Of a stretch of 64,000 bases of DNA, positions 32,183 to 45,353 are shown in pieces. The translations under genes and the position numbers were made by a program. Position 1 is the stretch's first letter; every line of letters starts with the position of its first letter. The stretch comes from Erigeron canadensis (Eukaryota > Streptophyta > Magnoliopsida > Asterales > Asteraceae): NCBI RefSeq assembly GCF_010389155.1, contig NC_057767.1:24563723-24627722 (forward strand). Reading direction: 5' to 3'. Under the pieces are notes generated by a model. The model saw only the letters and a list, made by a program, of their open reading frames with translations. It was not told where the DNA came from and searched no databases.

Positions 32183-34272
32183 TTTTTAGTTCACAAAAAA
32201 GCTTTGACTCACTATTAGAAAGTATAATTCTACTCTGACTTTCAGGAAAAGTATCATATAAAGCATCTAAATAAGAAAGGGAAGTGGATGAAAGATGATG
32301 AAAAATGATTGGTTTTAAATAGTCAACAATGACAATTTCCTATCACACGGTTTGTCTTTGTTTTTGTTTTAATATTATCAAAATCTCATGCCACTATCCT
32401 ATCACACTGTTCATCATTAAAAATGGGGAACAAAACTAGATCGATGTCGCAGCCCGAGTTCGAACCGGATACCTTTTGCGTGGTTCTTAAGCAAAGTATA
32501 TAATAGTTTTTGACTTTTTTAGCATTGTTTCGTTTCAAAAAACATTATATCTAAATATATATAAAAAGATAAACCCTAATTAATAATTAGAAAAAGATGG
32601 ATCCTTCGATAAAGTTTAACTTTTAATTAAAGTATTTAAATCAAATGATGTTATCATATATCTTAATTTAACTTTTTTAGATTTAATTTTAATTTAATAA
32701 ACTTAAATTATTATTTCTTCTTTATTTAAGTTTATAGACATTAATTATTAATGTTTTTAATAATATATAACTATTAAAATACTAATACTTCATGATATTC
32801 TATATTAACAAATTGTAATAAAAGGTATTGCAAAACAATAATGCTATATTTGTTTACATAAAATTAAATGAGTTAAAATTTATGTAAAAAAAGAATTACA
32901 TAATCTAGATATATAAAAGAAAACTCTAGTGATCAATTCTCCCCATACCAAATCTTTATATTATATTTGTATCATTTTTATTAAATCATTGGTAAGGTCT
33001 TAGACATTGTGGGAATACATCAGGGTTCGAATCCTACTTCATACATTTGTATAAATGGATTATTACGAAGGGTTTTCGAGAATCTTGGGTTTTATCCCAA
33101 AATTGTGTGGTTCGAGTTACAAATATGATCTCTCGAATGCTAACTACTAACCACCAACTATTAACTCGCAATTCAAAATTTTTCATTTATTAATTTAACA
33201 ACATAAATAAAAGATGTTTAAAAACGGTGATATTGTCATTTTTATATTTTTTTCATTAATTTTTTAGACATCATATACACATCGGGAATATCTTTTATTT
33301 AAATTTCATAAGATATTAACGATGTAAAATTATATATTTATAGCTATAACTTATATTTATTACGCTTTATGATAAAATTATACATAAAGTCATAATTTGA
33401 AAAAAAAATAAATCAAAAAAGTGGTTTTAAAATATAATATAAAGTTTAAGAATTATTTTTTATAATTATATTATTAAATTAATTACTTTTTTATGTTTAT
33501 AAGATGTAGGAAACTGCTTTCCATAATTAGTAATCATACCTGAATTTATTAAATTAAAGTTAAATCTAAAAAAGTTATAAAAGGTATGTAACATCAGCGT
33601 TTTGATCTAATGATTCCAATTAAAGGTTGAGTTTCATATCTAAGGGTGCAAGTTTTTTCATTTTGGAATTAAGGTTTCTCATTTATGTATGTTTAAAGAT
33701 TATTCGAGCAAAATATTAAAGCACAAGTACAATGACAATGCAGACATACCCGGATATGAAAGACATCCAAAGAAACAAGAACCTTATTTAGCGAGACCTC
33801 TAATAGATAATATATCTATGTTTCACCTGTTTGGTCACTGTCAATCGAAGTTTAAAAGACAAATAATGTAATTTAATGTTTTTTAGTGGTTTAAATCTTG
33901 TTTGATTAGAAAAATTTCAACTTATGAATTATGATATTATAGAAATTTAGCATCTTATTAATTATATATGTTTCTCTCGTATTATGCGGTAAATAATCTA
34001 GTTTTTTTTAATAACAGATCTCACATCTAAACTAATTTAATGTTTTTTAGTGGTTTAATTCTTACCTGGTTAAATATTTTCCAACTTACGATACTAGAAA
34101 TTTAGCATGTTAACAATTATATATGTTTCTTTCGTATTATGCGAGAAATAATCTAGTTTTTTTTAATAATAGATCTTGCATCTAAACTAATTTATAGGTA
34201 ATTTTCTTTCTTTTTTTATTTCACATTCAGAGTGTGAAAAATATAAACTTGTACCATTTTTTTTTTGAAAGG
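32183..34272. other. 5' flank of TNL-C and AT-rich spacer
   Basis: The first ~220 bp resemble the flanks of TNL-B and TNL-E. Around 32995-33045 a segment with GGGTTCGAATCC looks like a tRNA-type B box and may be a worn SINE. No gene is seen; a 60-codon frame at 33689-33871 is not recognised. Confidence 0.45.
33871..34196. repeat. Tandem duplication, two ~163-bp copies
   Basis: Two copies beginning ATTTAATGTTTTTTAGTGG at about 33871 and 34034, each with GTATTATGCG and AATAATCTAG near its end. Confidence 0.85.
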
Positions 34273-34689
34273 TGTGGATCACGTAACATTCGTGAAATTT
34301 GACCCGTTTGACTTTTATTAAATGTGATTTATTTAACGTGATTAAGTTGATTTAATTCCATGTTTTTGTGGCTTAATTGATTCTCGACTCGTTGACTCAA
34401 ACGTGCTAAATGTTTTATTAATTTTAGTGATTTAAATAATTCATTTACTTATTTACGAATTTACGACGTGCTTTTATGTTAAACGAGACTATGTGAACGT
34501 TTTGATCGGGTTAGAACGTATCCGGGGGATCCATGGATCGACCCATGACCCATCCTTGACCCAACCTCACCAAATCACCACACTCCACCCTCATCCACTA
34601 AATCAATTCTTCTATCCACCTATTATTGCAAAACTTCCCTCTCTCCCTCTCTAAATTCTCATCTCATTAATTGTGGTTTCTAACAATAA

Positions 34690-35785
34690 CTAGTTTATAA
34701 CCCGTGTGAAACGCGGGAGAACCATATAAAAATAGTTAAATTTGTATATATAAAAAGCTGGCAAAAAAATTTAAAACTAAAAGTTATAAAAGATTGGGAG
34801 AAAAAAAATGTACCATAATAAAAAAAATATTTTTTTATATACCTCATTTATCTTGTATTTTAATCATCTTGTAAATAAAAACCCTAATTAGAATATGAAG
34901 AGTCGATCATAATCATCATATTAAAAAATCAAGAATCTAAAAACATGTAAATAAAAATGTACCGTAATAAAAAGAAATATTTTATTTAATTACCTTATTT
35001 ATATTTTATTTTAATCATCTTGTTAAAGAAAACCCTTTTTTAGAATATAAAGGATCGATCATAATCATCATATTAAAAAAATCTAGAATCTATAAACTTG
35101 TAAATAAAAACCTTCATTAAAATATGAATCGGAGTTAGTAAAAAAAATCGTTAGTTAAATTTGTATATATAAAAAGCTGACAAAAAAAGTTAAAACTAAA
35201 AGTTATAAAAGACTAAGAGAAAAAAAAATGTACCGTAATAAAAAAAAATATTTTATTTAATTACCTTATATCTTGTATTTTAATCATCTTGTTAAAAAAA
35301 ACCCTAATTAGAATATGTAGGATCGATCATAATCATCATATTAAAAAAACAAGAATCTATAAACTTGTAAATAAAAACCCTCATGCAAATATGGATTGGA
35401 GTTTAAAAAAAAATCGTTTAAATAAACATTCTCATATTGTTTTGCTATTAAAATATTGGACATGTTTGTTTTGTAATCTATATTGTTTCGTTATTAACAA
35501 AATCATTTAATTCCTTTGATCATACTTAAAAGAGTTTCTCATGCTACTTGCAATCTATATTGCTTGCAACTTATATTATGAAAAAAGTAGTGAAAAGTCG
35601 AAATGTACGAGTATTTAAACAAAATAATGAAATTTGGAGGACTAAAATCGTCTTTGACTAAAAATTTAGTAAAAGATGATGTAAACATTTCGATCCAAGG
35701 GTGGAAAATAAAAGAAAAACTTCAATGTAAAGTCTAGATTTTTCAATTTTTTAATCAAGGGTTCTCCTTTAACATATATAATAGA
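34690..35785 (-). mobile_element. Non-autonomous Helitron, 1.1 kb
   Basis: On the minus strand it starts TCTATTATATATGTTAAAGG and ends with the hairpin CCCGCGTTTCACACGGG a few bases before CTAG. It lies exactly between A and T, as Helitrons do. It is nested in the gypsy-type LTR. Inside are about three diverged copies of an AT-rich unit (GTATATATAAAAAGCTG at 34742 and 35162) and no coding sequence. Confidence 0.8.
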
Positions 35786-37499
35786 TTATACTAGAATTAT
35801 TATCATCATCATCCTTTAATCATCATATCAAAATTTGGAAAGTCAAAGTGCAAGAAATCTTGGATTATAGCTAAAAATTCGGGTTTGAAGCTTGTTGGAA
35901 AAGTATACTTAGTCTTAATATTGTCATTTTATCTTTGTAAACTTATTTCTAATCATATACAAGTATTCTTGAGTCATTCTCCAAGTCAAATCATTAATGG
36001 GTCGAGTTTTAGGATTTGTGGGTAATAAAATGGGTCAAAATCGGGTTTTCTATTTGTTAGATGTTGTGGACTAAATCTCCCAGTAGGTTATGGTTAAAAT
36101 CACATTTCTAATCCGACACCATCAATTCAGGGTCAAAAATGGGCCAATAAGGGGTAGAAACTGAAATTAGGGTTTTACCCTTAAAATTTCGGTCAAAATC
36201 ATTAATTAAATAAAATTGATGTTCCAGGATTAAATTTTGAAGAGGGTTGTTGTTGTTCATGTCCATTTCGATTATAATTGACTGAAAACGAGTCTAATTG
36301 CAACTCAAATCGATTTAATTGCGACATTAGAGTTCTTAGCAAGAAAGTCAACTTTTTAAAAGTCAACTGCATCTTCTTCCCCATTTTGAATCTGCCCAGA
36401 TATCTTTCTTTCTCAATGACCGTACCTACGCCCAATGGGGCGTACCTTACGCCCCTATGCATCTCTTATTTGGACCTTACGCCTCCCACCCTCTGTTTAC
36501 GCCACAAAAATCGAGTTTCGGGCGGCCAAAAACATGTTTTCCAGTTGACCGTAAGCTACGCCTTGCTGAACCGTACCTTACGCCCTCCTTTTCTTGTGCC
36601 ACCGTACCTACGCTGGGTATAACGTAACATACGTCCCTTGGGTTCCTGCTGCCGTAACTTACGCTCACCACCACCGTATCTTACGGTGGTGTGAAGCTTT
36701 CTCTTTTCAGATTTTTCCCAGTTTTTCCTTTTTCTTCTCTTGCAATTGTCCGGTCCTATGTGGGTCCATCCTTGACCTCATGGTGTCGTGTTCTGTTAGG
36801 AGAACACATATGAGGGGTGTGGAAAACCCTAAACCGTTGTTGATCAGGAAGAAGTCTTCTTTTATTTTCTTTATATTTTTACAAATGCATATATAAGTAA
36901 CTATGTGTATGTATATATTCGACCCAGCCACTTCCCTTACTTCTATTTGCTAACTGGGCCATTTCTTCTTTTGGGCCGTCCCTCAGCCCAGTGTCCATTC
37001 GGGTCCAGCGATTTCCAAATTAAATGTCAAACAACATTATGTAACAATACAAGAAAATGTGTAATATAAACATCTATATATACATACTTATATTAATCTC
37101 CAAATCACATAAACATAACGATAAGTTGTGAACCTCGAGGACCCCCGGACGCTAATAGCTCCTTATATATTTGTAACTCGACCTTTTTTACGTTGGTCAT
37201 GAGGCCGAAGGGACGTCTAAAGTTATAAATCAATTCAAAAACGTCAAGTAAAGGCTTGTAACGTAAAACATGTGTATATATTGATAGGTGGGGACGTCTG
37301 ACGATCATTGGACGATATTAATTAATTATAAACCTCTCTTTTGCCAATCAAGGTGAGTTTCGTAGCCCCTACGTTTACTTTATTTGGGGTGGAAAGTGTA
37401 CTCGTTTGTTAAATGCTTGTCGGTTGATACGATTGATTATGATATTGAACGAGATGATAACTACTTAATTGTTTGCTTGCGATATGTGTTATTGAAACG

Positions 37500-37870
37500 T
37501 TTATTACATATATATACTCACGTTATGGGTTGTTAAACTCACGTTATGGATTGTTAAATCCACGTTATGGGTATCTTTATACTCTTGTTATGGGTATCTT
37601 TATACTCACGTTATGGGTTGTTAAACTCACGTTATGGATTGTTAAATCCACGTTATGGGTATCTTTATACTCATGTTATGGGGATCTTTAACTCATGTTA
37701 TGGGTTGTAAAACTCACGTTATGGATTGTTAAATCCACGTTATGGTATCTTTATACCCACGTTATGGGTATCTTTATACTCACGTTATGGATTGTTGAAT
37801 CCACGTTATGGGTATCTTTATACTCACGTATTGGGTTGTTGAGCCCACGTTATTGAACGTTATTAATCCT
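37500..37870 (+). repeat. Minisatellite of CACGTTATGGRT units
   Basis: About 18 irregular units of roughly 19-21 bp, alternating forms such as CACGTTATGGATTGTTAAATC and CACGTTATGGGTATCTTTATA. The unit pattern also shows a higher-order period. It lies in the 3' half of the gypsy-type LTR. Confidence 0.9.
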
Positions 37871-38329
37871 CGTATGTCGTAAAGGTCTTTATCCCGACAC
37901 ACTTGATTTTTATTACTTAAACCTACAAACTCACAAACTTTATGTTGACACGTTTTAGTACATTTTCAGGTGAACAGGTTAACCAAAGACGTATTGGATG
38001 ATTTGATTGGGTTGATGCATGCTAGGATTGGCCTTGGACTTTATCGTGGATCTGTAATTCATAGTTCTCGCTCATGGGTTATGCTTAGGATCATATGCCA
38101 TCTTTTGTACTTTCTTTTGTAAACGTTTGATTGTCGTGCTCCTTATGCATTTATGTATGATCCGGTACTTGTAATTGATTGATTAATGGATTATCAAATC
38201 CTTTAAGTGCATTTTAGATTGTCTCTACTTAATTTCCATGTCGCGCCGTGCTTAGTATGTAACCCTCATGATTCCGCTTTGTTGGGGTGTTACAGATCAT
38301 TTGCTCGCAACAAGGGATGACGTTGTCTT

Positions 38330-38575
38330 AACCGGGTCCGCGCTAGAGAACCCCCTCACTCTCAATACCTAGTAGGAGGAGAAACTCTCAACTAAACTGC
38401 CCGAAGGCACGACATTTAATTGGGATAAAACTATGCCCCCTCTGCAGGACTCAAACCTGCTTCACTGGAGGACTTTATGTGAAATTCTTTTTTAAATGTT
38501 TTTCTCATGTTTCGAACTCGAGACCTCCAGCATATAAAGCTAGTGCTCCACTTGTACTTTTTATTAACTCGATCT
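38330..38575 (-). mobile_element. SINE-like element, degenerate
   Basis: Read on the minus strand: CAAGTGGAGCACTAGC (A-box region), GAGTTCGAAAC (B-box), then GAGGGGGCATAGTTTTATC and AATTAAATGTCGTGCCTTC. The last two align with the SINE at 53798-54013. Ends are not defined. Confidence 0.5.
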
Positions 38576-39633
38576 ACAACTAAAACATGTTGTCGTCGTA
38601 GAGTTTAAATATTTTGTTTCAAATCTATTTTTAGATTTTATTTTTATTAACTCAATCATTTTGTCTTCTTTCACTTGTATCTTTACGCCATAATTGTATA
38701 GTAAGATCCAGATCAAATGTTTTAATACAATAATTGAAAATGTTATAACTTAACCTCTCAATTTCCTCCATTGAAATTTCCTTATTGTCTCACCCACCAC
38801 CATATAAAAAAAAAGTAACTAGAATAAGATAAACAAAATTAAATCACAATATCTGCCAATATACTAAAACATGATTATAGTATTGTTGAAACGACATGTG
38901 ACGAAATCCTTAATCGACATGTGTCTTTTTGATTAATTTTTTAAATACTTATATCTAAATAAAGAATCCTAATCCAATTATGTTTCTAACTATTATTAAA
39001 TAATCATACTATCAAATTCGTTTATAAATAACTTTATAGAACTTTGATTCCTTCATTTATCATCCACGAGACTTGTCATTAGTTTGGGCATAGTTCTCAA
39101 CTTCTCATGAGTTGATATACTCCAATATTCCAACTTAATTCTTCACTTTAAAGAGATTTCATCAACTTTACTAATAAAGTTGTTTTAAATGATCCTCATC
39201 CCCTGTGAAGGGGTTAGGCTCCAAGACTAGAGAAAGAGACACAGAAAGTGTTGCAATTTACCTTTTATAATAAATTAATAATGCAAGAGTATGCTTAAAT
39301 AAGAAACACCGGTCCTAACATATCCATTATAAGAAAAATTGCATTACATGCATATAAACGTGGGAAATATAATGACAATCTTTGAAGAGTTCGAGTCCCT
39401 TAAGTAGTTGCTATGTTGACCAAGTCATTAACTGGGTCAAGTTCTGGATCAGTAGCGGTTCAGGTCTCATGGGTTGGGTCAACTTGAGCATGTTTCCCAT
39501 CTCTTCTCGAGAAACAAGAGGGCTATTTCTCTGTAAAACTGTACATGCTCAATTTCATATGTGGCAATTCTGTCAAGATCTCTTTGTTAGTTGGGGGAAG
39601 AATCTGCCTGAATCGGATTTTTTGAGAAATGTA
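38576..39633. other. Spacer without recognised genes
   Basis: AT-rich DNA with a short segment (CCACCACCATATAA, near 38795) shared with the spacer at 19300. An 88-codon open frame at 39382-39648 runs antisense to the degraded 3' end of TNL-D and is not credible. Confidence 0.4.
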
Positions 39634-42600
39634 TCAAAGAGATCTTGATCTGGTTAGAATATAACCGGGTTGAATTGGTTTTTTTGAGGAATGTATCTGA
39701 GAGAATTTGATTCGCTTAGAATATTCCCGGAATTGGACTTGGTTACAATGAGCACGGGTTGTATCACAGGTCGAGTTAAATTCTTGGAGAGACGCCAACT
39801 TGCCTATTATTTCGGATGGGAGCCTCTTCAGCAACAGGTTACATCCACTTATATCTAAAGTAACAAGTTTTTGGAGACATCCAACTCTTTCAAACTATGA
39901 CAGTTTTGTAAGACAAGTTTCTCAAGGTTCTCAAGTCCAATGAAACTCCCTGTTGTGGTAATTGACTTATCGAAAGGTCTCGTATTTAAGTAGTTATTAT
40001 ATAACACTTCTAGAATCCTCAGCTTCTTAAGACTTTGGAAATTATAACAAGTACTGATAAATAAGTACACGGTAAAAACTTTACTCCATTTTTTTCATTT
40101 TTATCTAACAACTAAACAATCAACGACTGTATAAAAATGTTTAGGTTCCCAATTTAATTACTGAATTCCTTTGTTTTTAATTATTGATCAATCATACGTA
40201 CCTTGAATGCCCCTTCCCAAAGTGTGTCCAGTTTGCTTATGAACAATTTAATCACCACCACGTTCTTCATATCAAACTTGTCAAGAGATTTGAAAGGGAA
40301 CCCCCAATTCCATTCCAAGTGTTTCAGATGTTTGAAACACAAGGGGGACATTGTTTCATAATCTGAAGAAGAATAAAAACAAGGCATGATATCATCCAAT
40401 CTGAAAGCATTCCATTGATTCTCAATCTGGGACAAATATATGAACCTCAGGTTACTCATCTTTCTTAAGGCCAGAAATTCTTCCTTTCCAAGTGCATTTA
40501 CAAATTCAACCAAATCATCCTTTTTAAAATTATCTAAATAATCCACATCCAAATAGATGCTTCTAACTGAATCAGTTCCCTGCACGTGTACAATATGGAG
40601 AGATTATGCAGATATAATAAATTTTAATTAATGAACTATGTATATGTCAAATACATTAATATAATCAGAAATATCATACCGAACAATCTCTCAATACACG
40701 AAACGCATCTTTACCCACTAATCTAGAACGTTGTCTAGGATCATCTTCATTTTCTTGGCGTACCACTTCTCGGCCCATATCCCTAATCACGACATGCATC
40801 GTCAAGCGTAGAACATCACCAAGTGCCTTATATTCTTTGACTAGACCTTTATCAATCAGATCTTGAATTTCAACATCTGCGAAAAATGCGTTGTCTTCAT
40901 CATCTAATACTTTGATCCTTTTCCATCCAATCAAAGAAACAAGCTATATCTAAAAACAAGTCCTTGGCTCTTGGACTTAGTGCATCATAGCTCAGTTTAA
41001 GCTTCCCTTGGATATCTTCATGAGGAATTCTTCTTAATTTCTCCAATAATCTTGTCCATTGTTCCCTTTGATGACTTTTAAAATAGCGACCCCAGATCTC
41101 AAGAACCAAGGGAACCCCTCCAGCAAGATCCACTATCTCATCTACGAACTTCTTGTCCACAAGTTGGCCTTTTTCATATGCAAGCCTAGTGAAGAGTTTG
41201 GAAGACTCCCGGCGATTTAACAACTCTATATCGTATGAAGTGTAATTTTGTAGGCCACTAAGGGACTGTTTATTTGTTGTCGTCACAAGTATCCTGCTTC
41301 CTGGAGCAAAGGCGGCAGGATCGTGGATACCCAATGCTTGTAACTGCTCATAGTTAACAACATCATCCAATACCAAAAGAACCTTTTGATTGCTTACACA
41401 TTTTATTATGTTTGAAGAAGCTAAAACATTGTAGTTGTAAATCCCATAATCCACTCCATTAAACCGAGAAATGACATCGCTCCTCAAACTTAACATCCAA
41501 TTACCATCTTTGTAATAGCGGACATTCTCAATAAAGCAATTGGCTTCGACGAAATCTGGAACAATTCTGTCGAACACAGCCTTGACAAGAGTCGTTTTAC
41601 CTGACCCGCTCATTCCAAGAACTGCAGTAATGGAAGGATCGGGATCATCCAACCTTAACTCTGAAATTAAATCTTTTGCTCGTCGTTCAATCCCAACATG
41701 GTGGCTTGCATCAAATAGCTCTACTGGAAGTTTCAGCTTCCCAAGCTGCTTTAAAATATTACGTACAAATTCCTCTTCATTCGCCCTACAAATGTACATG
41801 CGGAGAGAGTTTAAACAAGGTTTTATGATGTAGAAAGTACGTTTTATATGGTTAACAAATAGAAAGTCTTCGGTGAGGAAGATGACATCTACTTTATCAT
41901 CCATTTTTTATCTATCAGTAATTAAATTATATTTAGAACCTAACACTTTCTGCTTTATAAATTCAAATTGATCGGCGAACGTATCGGAAAGGTGATTCTC
42001 ATGATGCCCATAATTATCATATATGTGTTAGATTATTTGTAGGTGTTATAGACAACAGAAAGTTGTTGGTTATTATTATGGTGGTTAATTTTGCATTATT
42101 AGTTGGACAATATTTTGTAATTTATTAGTAAAATGAAAACATATTCAAACAAAGTTTATAATACAACCTTTTATAGTCCAATAGACGGGTCTAAAAACTA
42201 ACCTTTTATGGTGGTTGTGCATTCTTCGTTTTACCAATAAGCTTTGGGTTTGATTTTTTATAGGAATAAGTGTGTGAGTTACTTTTACTAAAATGCTTGT
42301 CCACTTTCTAAAAATCTCAAGGTTACATGGATCGTGCTCGATATCACAACTTTAGGCATTATTCCACTAGGGTCATACACTCATATTTACTACGAGTAAT
42401 TAGTATTAGTATATATATTAAAGCTCATGGTTATCAACAGTGAACATGGGTTTTAATATTCGTACATGTTATCACTACACTAGCATGGTACCCGCACAAT
42501 GTGGCGTTGGTAGTAGAGAAGGCGGTTTAGTGGAAGTTTCAACTTCTCAAGCTGTTTTACAATATTTCGTACAAATTTCGCTTGGTTCTTCCTGCAAATC

Positions 42601-43406
42601 AGCAAATGTACATACAGAGAGAAATTCAGTACTTTCTTTTAGTTTGGAGAGAAACCTTACCCAGTTTGGAAGTGTTGGCCAGCCAGGTTGCATACATCTT
42701 TAAGGGCATGCTTCCATTTGCCAATCCTCTCGCGGCCATCCACGTGGTTCGTGTGACGAGCTTGGAAAGATTGCAGGAAAGAAGCGGGTAGTTGACTTCG
42801 TACATGAGATGGATTGACTTTAAAAAAGATTGGAAAAAGTCTTCTCCTGTTGTTCTTAGATTTGGAGAGAGAATCCGTTATGAGGACCAACTCATCAAGG
42901 CACTACTCAGAAAAAGGGTATTGAACAGACAATACCACAACACAGATCCAAAACTCTTCAATCTCCTTCAACAGATCGAAACTCTCATCTTGGCCTGTAG
43001 GGAGAGTATTGCGGTCGGATATGTCAAAACCGTTGCGTTGGAGGGCTCCCTTGAGGTGACTTACGAAGCTTTTGCCAACATCTTCATTCCAATAACTCAA
43101 AAACTCATCATGTTTCGGCCTTTTAGGGAAATGAAACGCTTCATCGTCGTCATCATCATCATCATCTTCAGAAGAAGAAGACGAAGAAGAATCATCTTTA
43201 TCCCTATAGGAGACTAGAGATAATGATGAGGATGGATCCGCAGGTATTGAAACGGTGCTGCAGTCGATCGGCAACGGGCAACCGGTGGTTGGACCACATA
43301 ACCGTCGGTTGGACCGGCAGCCTATCCGTTTTTTTACCTTTTTGTATTGATGATGATGCGGTTTCTGTATTCTGGACCGGAAAAATCTCCACATTAGTAG
43401 TGGCAC
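39634..43406 (-). pseudogene. TNL-D: TIR-NB-ARC-LRR receptor, decayed and chimeric
   Basis: Same exon order as TNL-B. The TIR exon (42661-43406) has a TAG at 42900-42902 directly after YPFSE, where TNL-C has Glu. The NB exon (40680-41785; GMSGSGKTT, LLVLDDV, ILVTTTNK, GGVPL, MHV) has an ~8-bp deletion near 40915-40925 that shifts the frame between FLDIACFF and KVLDDE. The first LRR exon (40202-40579) is open. The last LRR exon has a changed acceptor and a 17-bp deletion near 39882. The intron between TIR and NB exons is about 875 bp against about 80-430 in its paralogues. It contains a second NB-exon start (42525-42600) close to TNL-C, so TIR and NB parts probably come from different parental copies. 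The N terminus is Ser/Asp-rich and lacks the P-loop leader. Confidence 0.8.
42525..42600 (-). pseudogene. Orphan NB-exon start inside the TNL-D intron
   Basis: GTGGAAGTTTCAACTTCTCA and the following acceptor region match 31028-31100 of TNL-C almost base for base. The rest of that NB exon is missing; the real NB exon of TNL-D starts 740 bp further on. Confidence 0.8.
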
Positions 43407-44635
43407 TGGTTTAGCAATATACTTGGTTTAGCAAGAAATGTATATGTATAAGTAATATATATAGCAATGGCAACAAGATCCGATTATAGACCAGCTGCTA
43501 ATTATTGGAGCCTATGGAGAGAGGGGGAAAAGTAGGTGGAAATTTTGTGGTGTTTGTTGGGAGGAAGATGAAAGATAAATCCTGCCGTAACACTTTAGGG
43601 AACTTCCAAGAAATGAAACCTCTTATTTGGCAGACAGAAACACTTGTTCTTGGTGTCAAATCATATTTTATGTTCCGGTTAATTACCTTTATCACTTTCC
43701 GCTTTGTCACCAGCAATATTTAGATAGATACTATTGGGGCCTCATTATATCCTAATTCCTATTTCCTAACGGCATAAAGTCGGACAAACATCATGAAATT
43801 ATGAAAAAAGAGAGTGATATTAAGAGGTAGAAATATATATATATATATATATATATATCTTAAGTTTTGTCGGACGACGCGTCCTTTTTTTTTCTTTCGG
43901 CCATATTCCTGGTAATTTCCTTAAAGCTTTATTTCTTTCGGCCTTACTTTTTTTTTAGAGAAAATGCATACAAATTTAACTTTACAATGATAACAATTAC
44001 ACTTTAAGGGCTACTAGGGTACTGGTTAGGTGAATATTTATCTTAATTGATTCAGTAGTGGATTAGACAATGATAATAATAATAATAATACATACAAATC
44101 CATGGTATCAGAGAAAAGATAAAAGAGATAATATGTGTGTATTTTCTATTCTCAGATTTGTTATTACATTCAGTAATGAAACTATCATATATATGAGAAA
44201 AAATATCTAAACCATGTGAAGGAAATGTACTATATGGTTAGACTCATTGAGTGAGATATAGACTAGGTAATAATATGGTGTATGCTAGTGTAGGTAATCA
44301 TCTCCTGTGATGGATAGCAAATATATATTCTAACACAAATCCTATTAGTTTCTGTTAGATTTGTTGTAGATTTTTAGTTAATTATGAGATGATTTAATAG
44401 CTTGAAAAAGGATTAGTTGATGTTGAGGGGAGTTAATTTTAAGAATATAAAACGTGAGGGGAGGTACTGGAGTAAGTAAAATGGAAGTTTATTACTTTGC
44501 AAATTCTTGTTACACTTTGCATTACATCAACTAAATATCTACTAATCTCTTATATTTTCTAATTAATTCTTGTAATTTCTAGATTTACTATCACTAATTA
44601 ATCTAGATAATTCTAAAAATACATTAATATTTCAA
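43407..44635. other. 5' flank of TNL-D and spacer
   Basis: 43440-43930 is TNL promoter-side DNA shared with 18090-19085 and 1490-1560. A TA microsatellite lies at 43836-43858. GGTATCAGAG near 44104 resembles a copia primer site but has no LTR that I can pair with it. No gene is seen. Confidence 0.5.
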
Positions 44636-44740
44636 CACACTTCCTTAATGTATTTCAATGTTACTATGAGCATGTTGCGTAAGAACTCGAACTTTGGTCT
44701 TGGAAATACTTTAGTGAAAATATCTGACTTGTTATTCAGT
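44636..44740 (-). pseudogene. Remnant of a copia RNase H C-terminus
   Basis: The minus strand reads SDIFTKVFPRPKFEFLRN, the typical end of copia pol polyproteins. The element upstream of it is gone; a Harbinger element begins 155 bp away. Confidence 0.7.
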
Positions 44741-45353
44741 CTTGATATTTATTAACAATGATACTAATCTTATTAGACTCTATTGGTTATTTCTTTTGGA
44801 AAAAAATCCATATCATATATGACTTCTTATTATTATATCAAAATAAACATACATAAATATATGAGACATTATAAATATATTTTATTTTGTCTAAGGGCGT
44901 CTTTGTTAAATTTCCATTAAGTGCTGTGTGAATTAAGTGTTTGTCTGGATTTAATGTGTCTGAGACGAGTAAGAAGATAAATAAATAATTGTTGTTTATT
45001 TTATGTGCTGAATTAACCGACTGAATAATTAAGATTACTATAATGACCTTAAAATTTAATAATTGTTTTCTTAAAAGAACACTTCTTGAATTAAATGGTT
45101 AGTTACGACATCATACCAACAAATATTTATGAACATGATATCAAAAGCATTTACGATATTATAACAAAAAAATTTCAACTTTCATGATTTACAAATATAT
45201 TTTTATATTCTTATATAATACTATTTAACTTGTACATTAATATAAAATCTATAATTAAATATAATTGCATTACATTATATAAATAAACATGCTATTAAAG
45301 CAACAACTACATATATGAAATTCAATTACATGAGAATTTAAAACTGTATCGTT

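Larger units (their letters stand above)
34273..38294 (+). mobile_element. Long gypsy-type LTR, probably solo, with nested insertions
   Basis: The right end GGGGTGTTACA and the last 175 bp match the fragment at 19941-20116. The left part (GACCCATGACCCATCC, pyrimidine-rich block, then ATCATCATCC and CAAAGTACAAG-like segments) parallels 63170-63400. No gypsy coding region or primer site follows. The left end (TGTGGATCACG) is uncertain and no target duplication was found. The middle (36415-36690) has many repeats of the type CGTACCTTACGCC. Open frames of about 100 codons there are not credible genes. Confidence 0.5.

Noticed and set aside
33000..33060. Possible tRNA gene because of GGGTTCGAATCC
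   Set aside because: No acceptor stem or anticodon arm can be folded; at best a SINE remnant.
36202..36931. Several open frames of 65-114 codons
   Set aside because: They overlap on both strands inside an LTR with CGTACCTTACGCC-type repeats; no domain seen.
37500..37870. CRISPR-like array
   Set aside because: Units are contiguous tandem repeats without unique spacers, in plant nuclear DNA.
43498..43723. Overlapping 72-codon frames on both strands
   Set aside because: This is promoter-side DNA shared with other TNL copies where the frames are not kept.
44095..44115. Copia primer site (GGTATCAGAG)
   Set aside because: No LTR end precedes it and no gag follows, so it is likely a remnant or chance.
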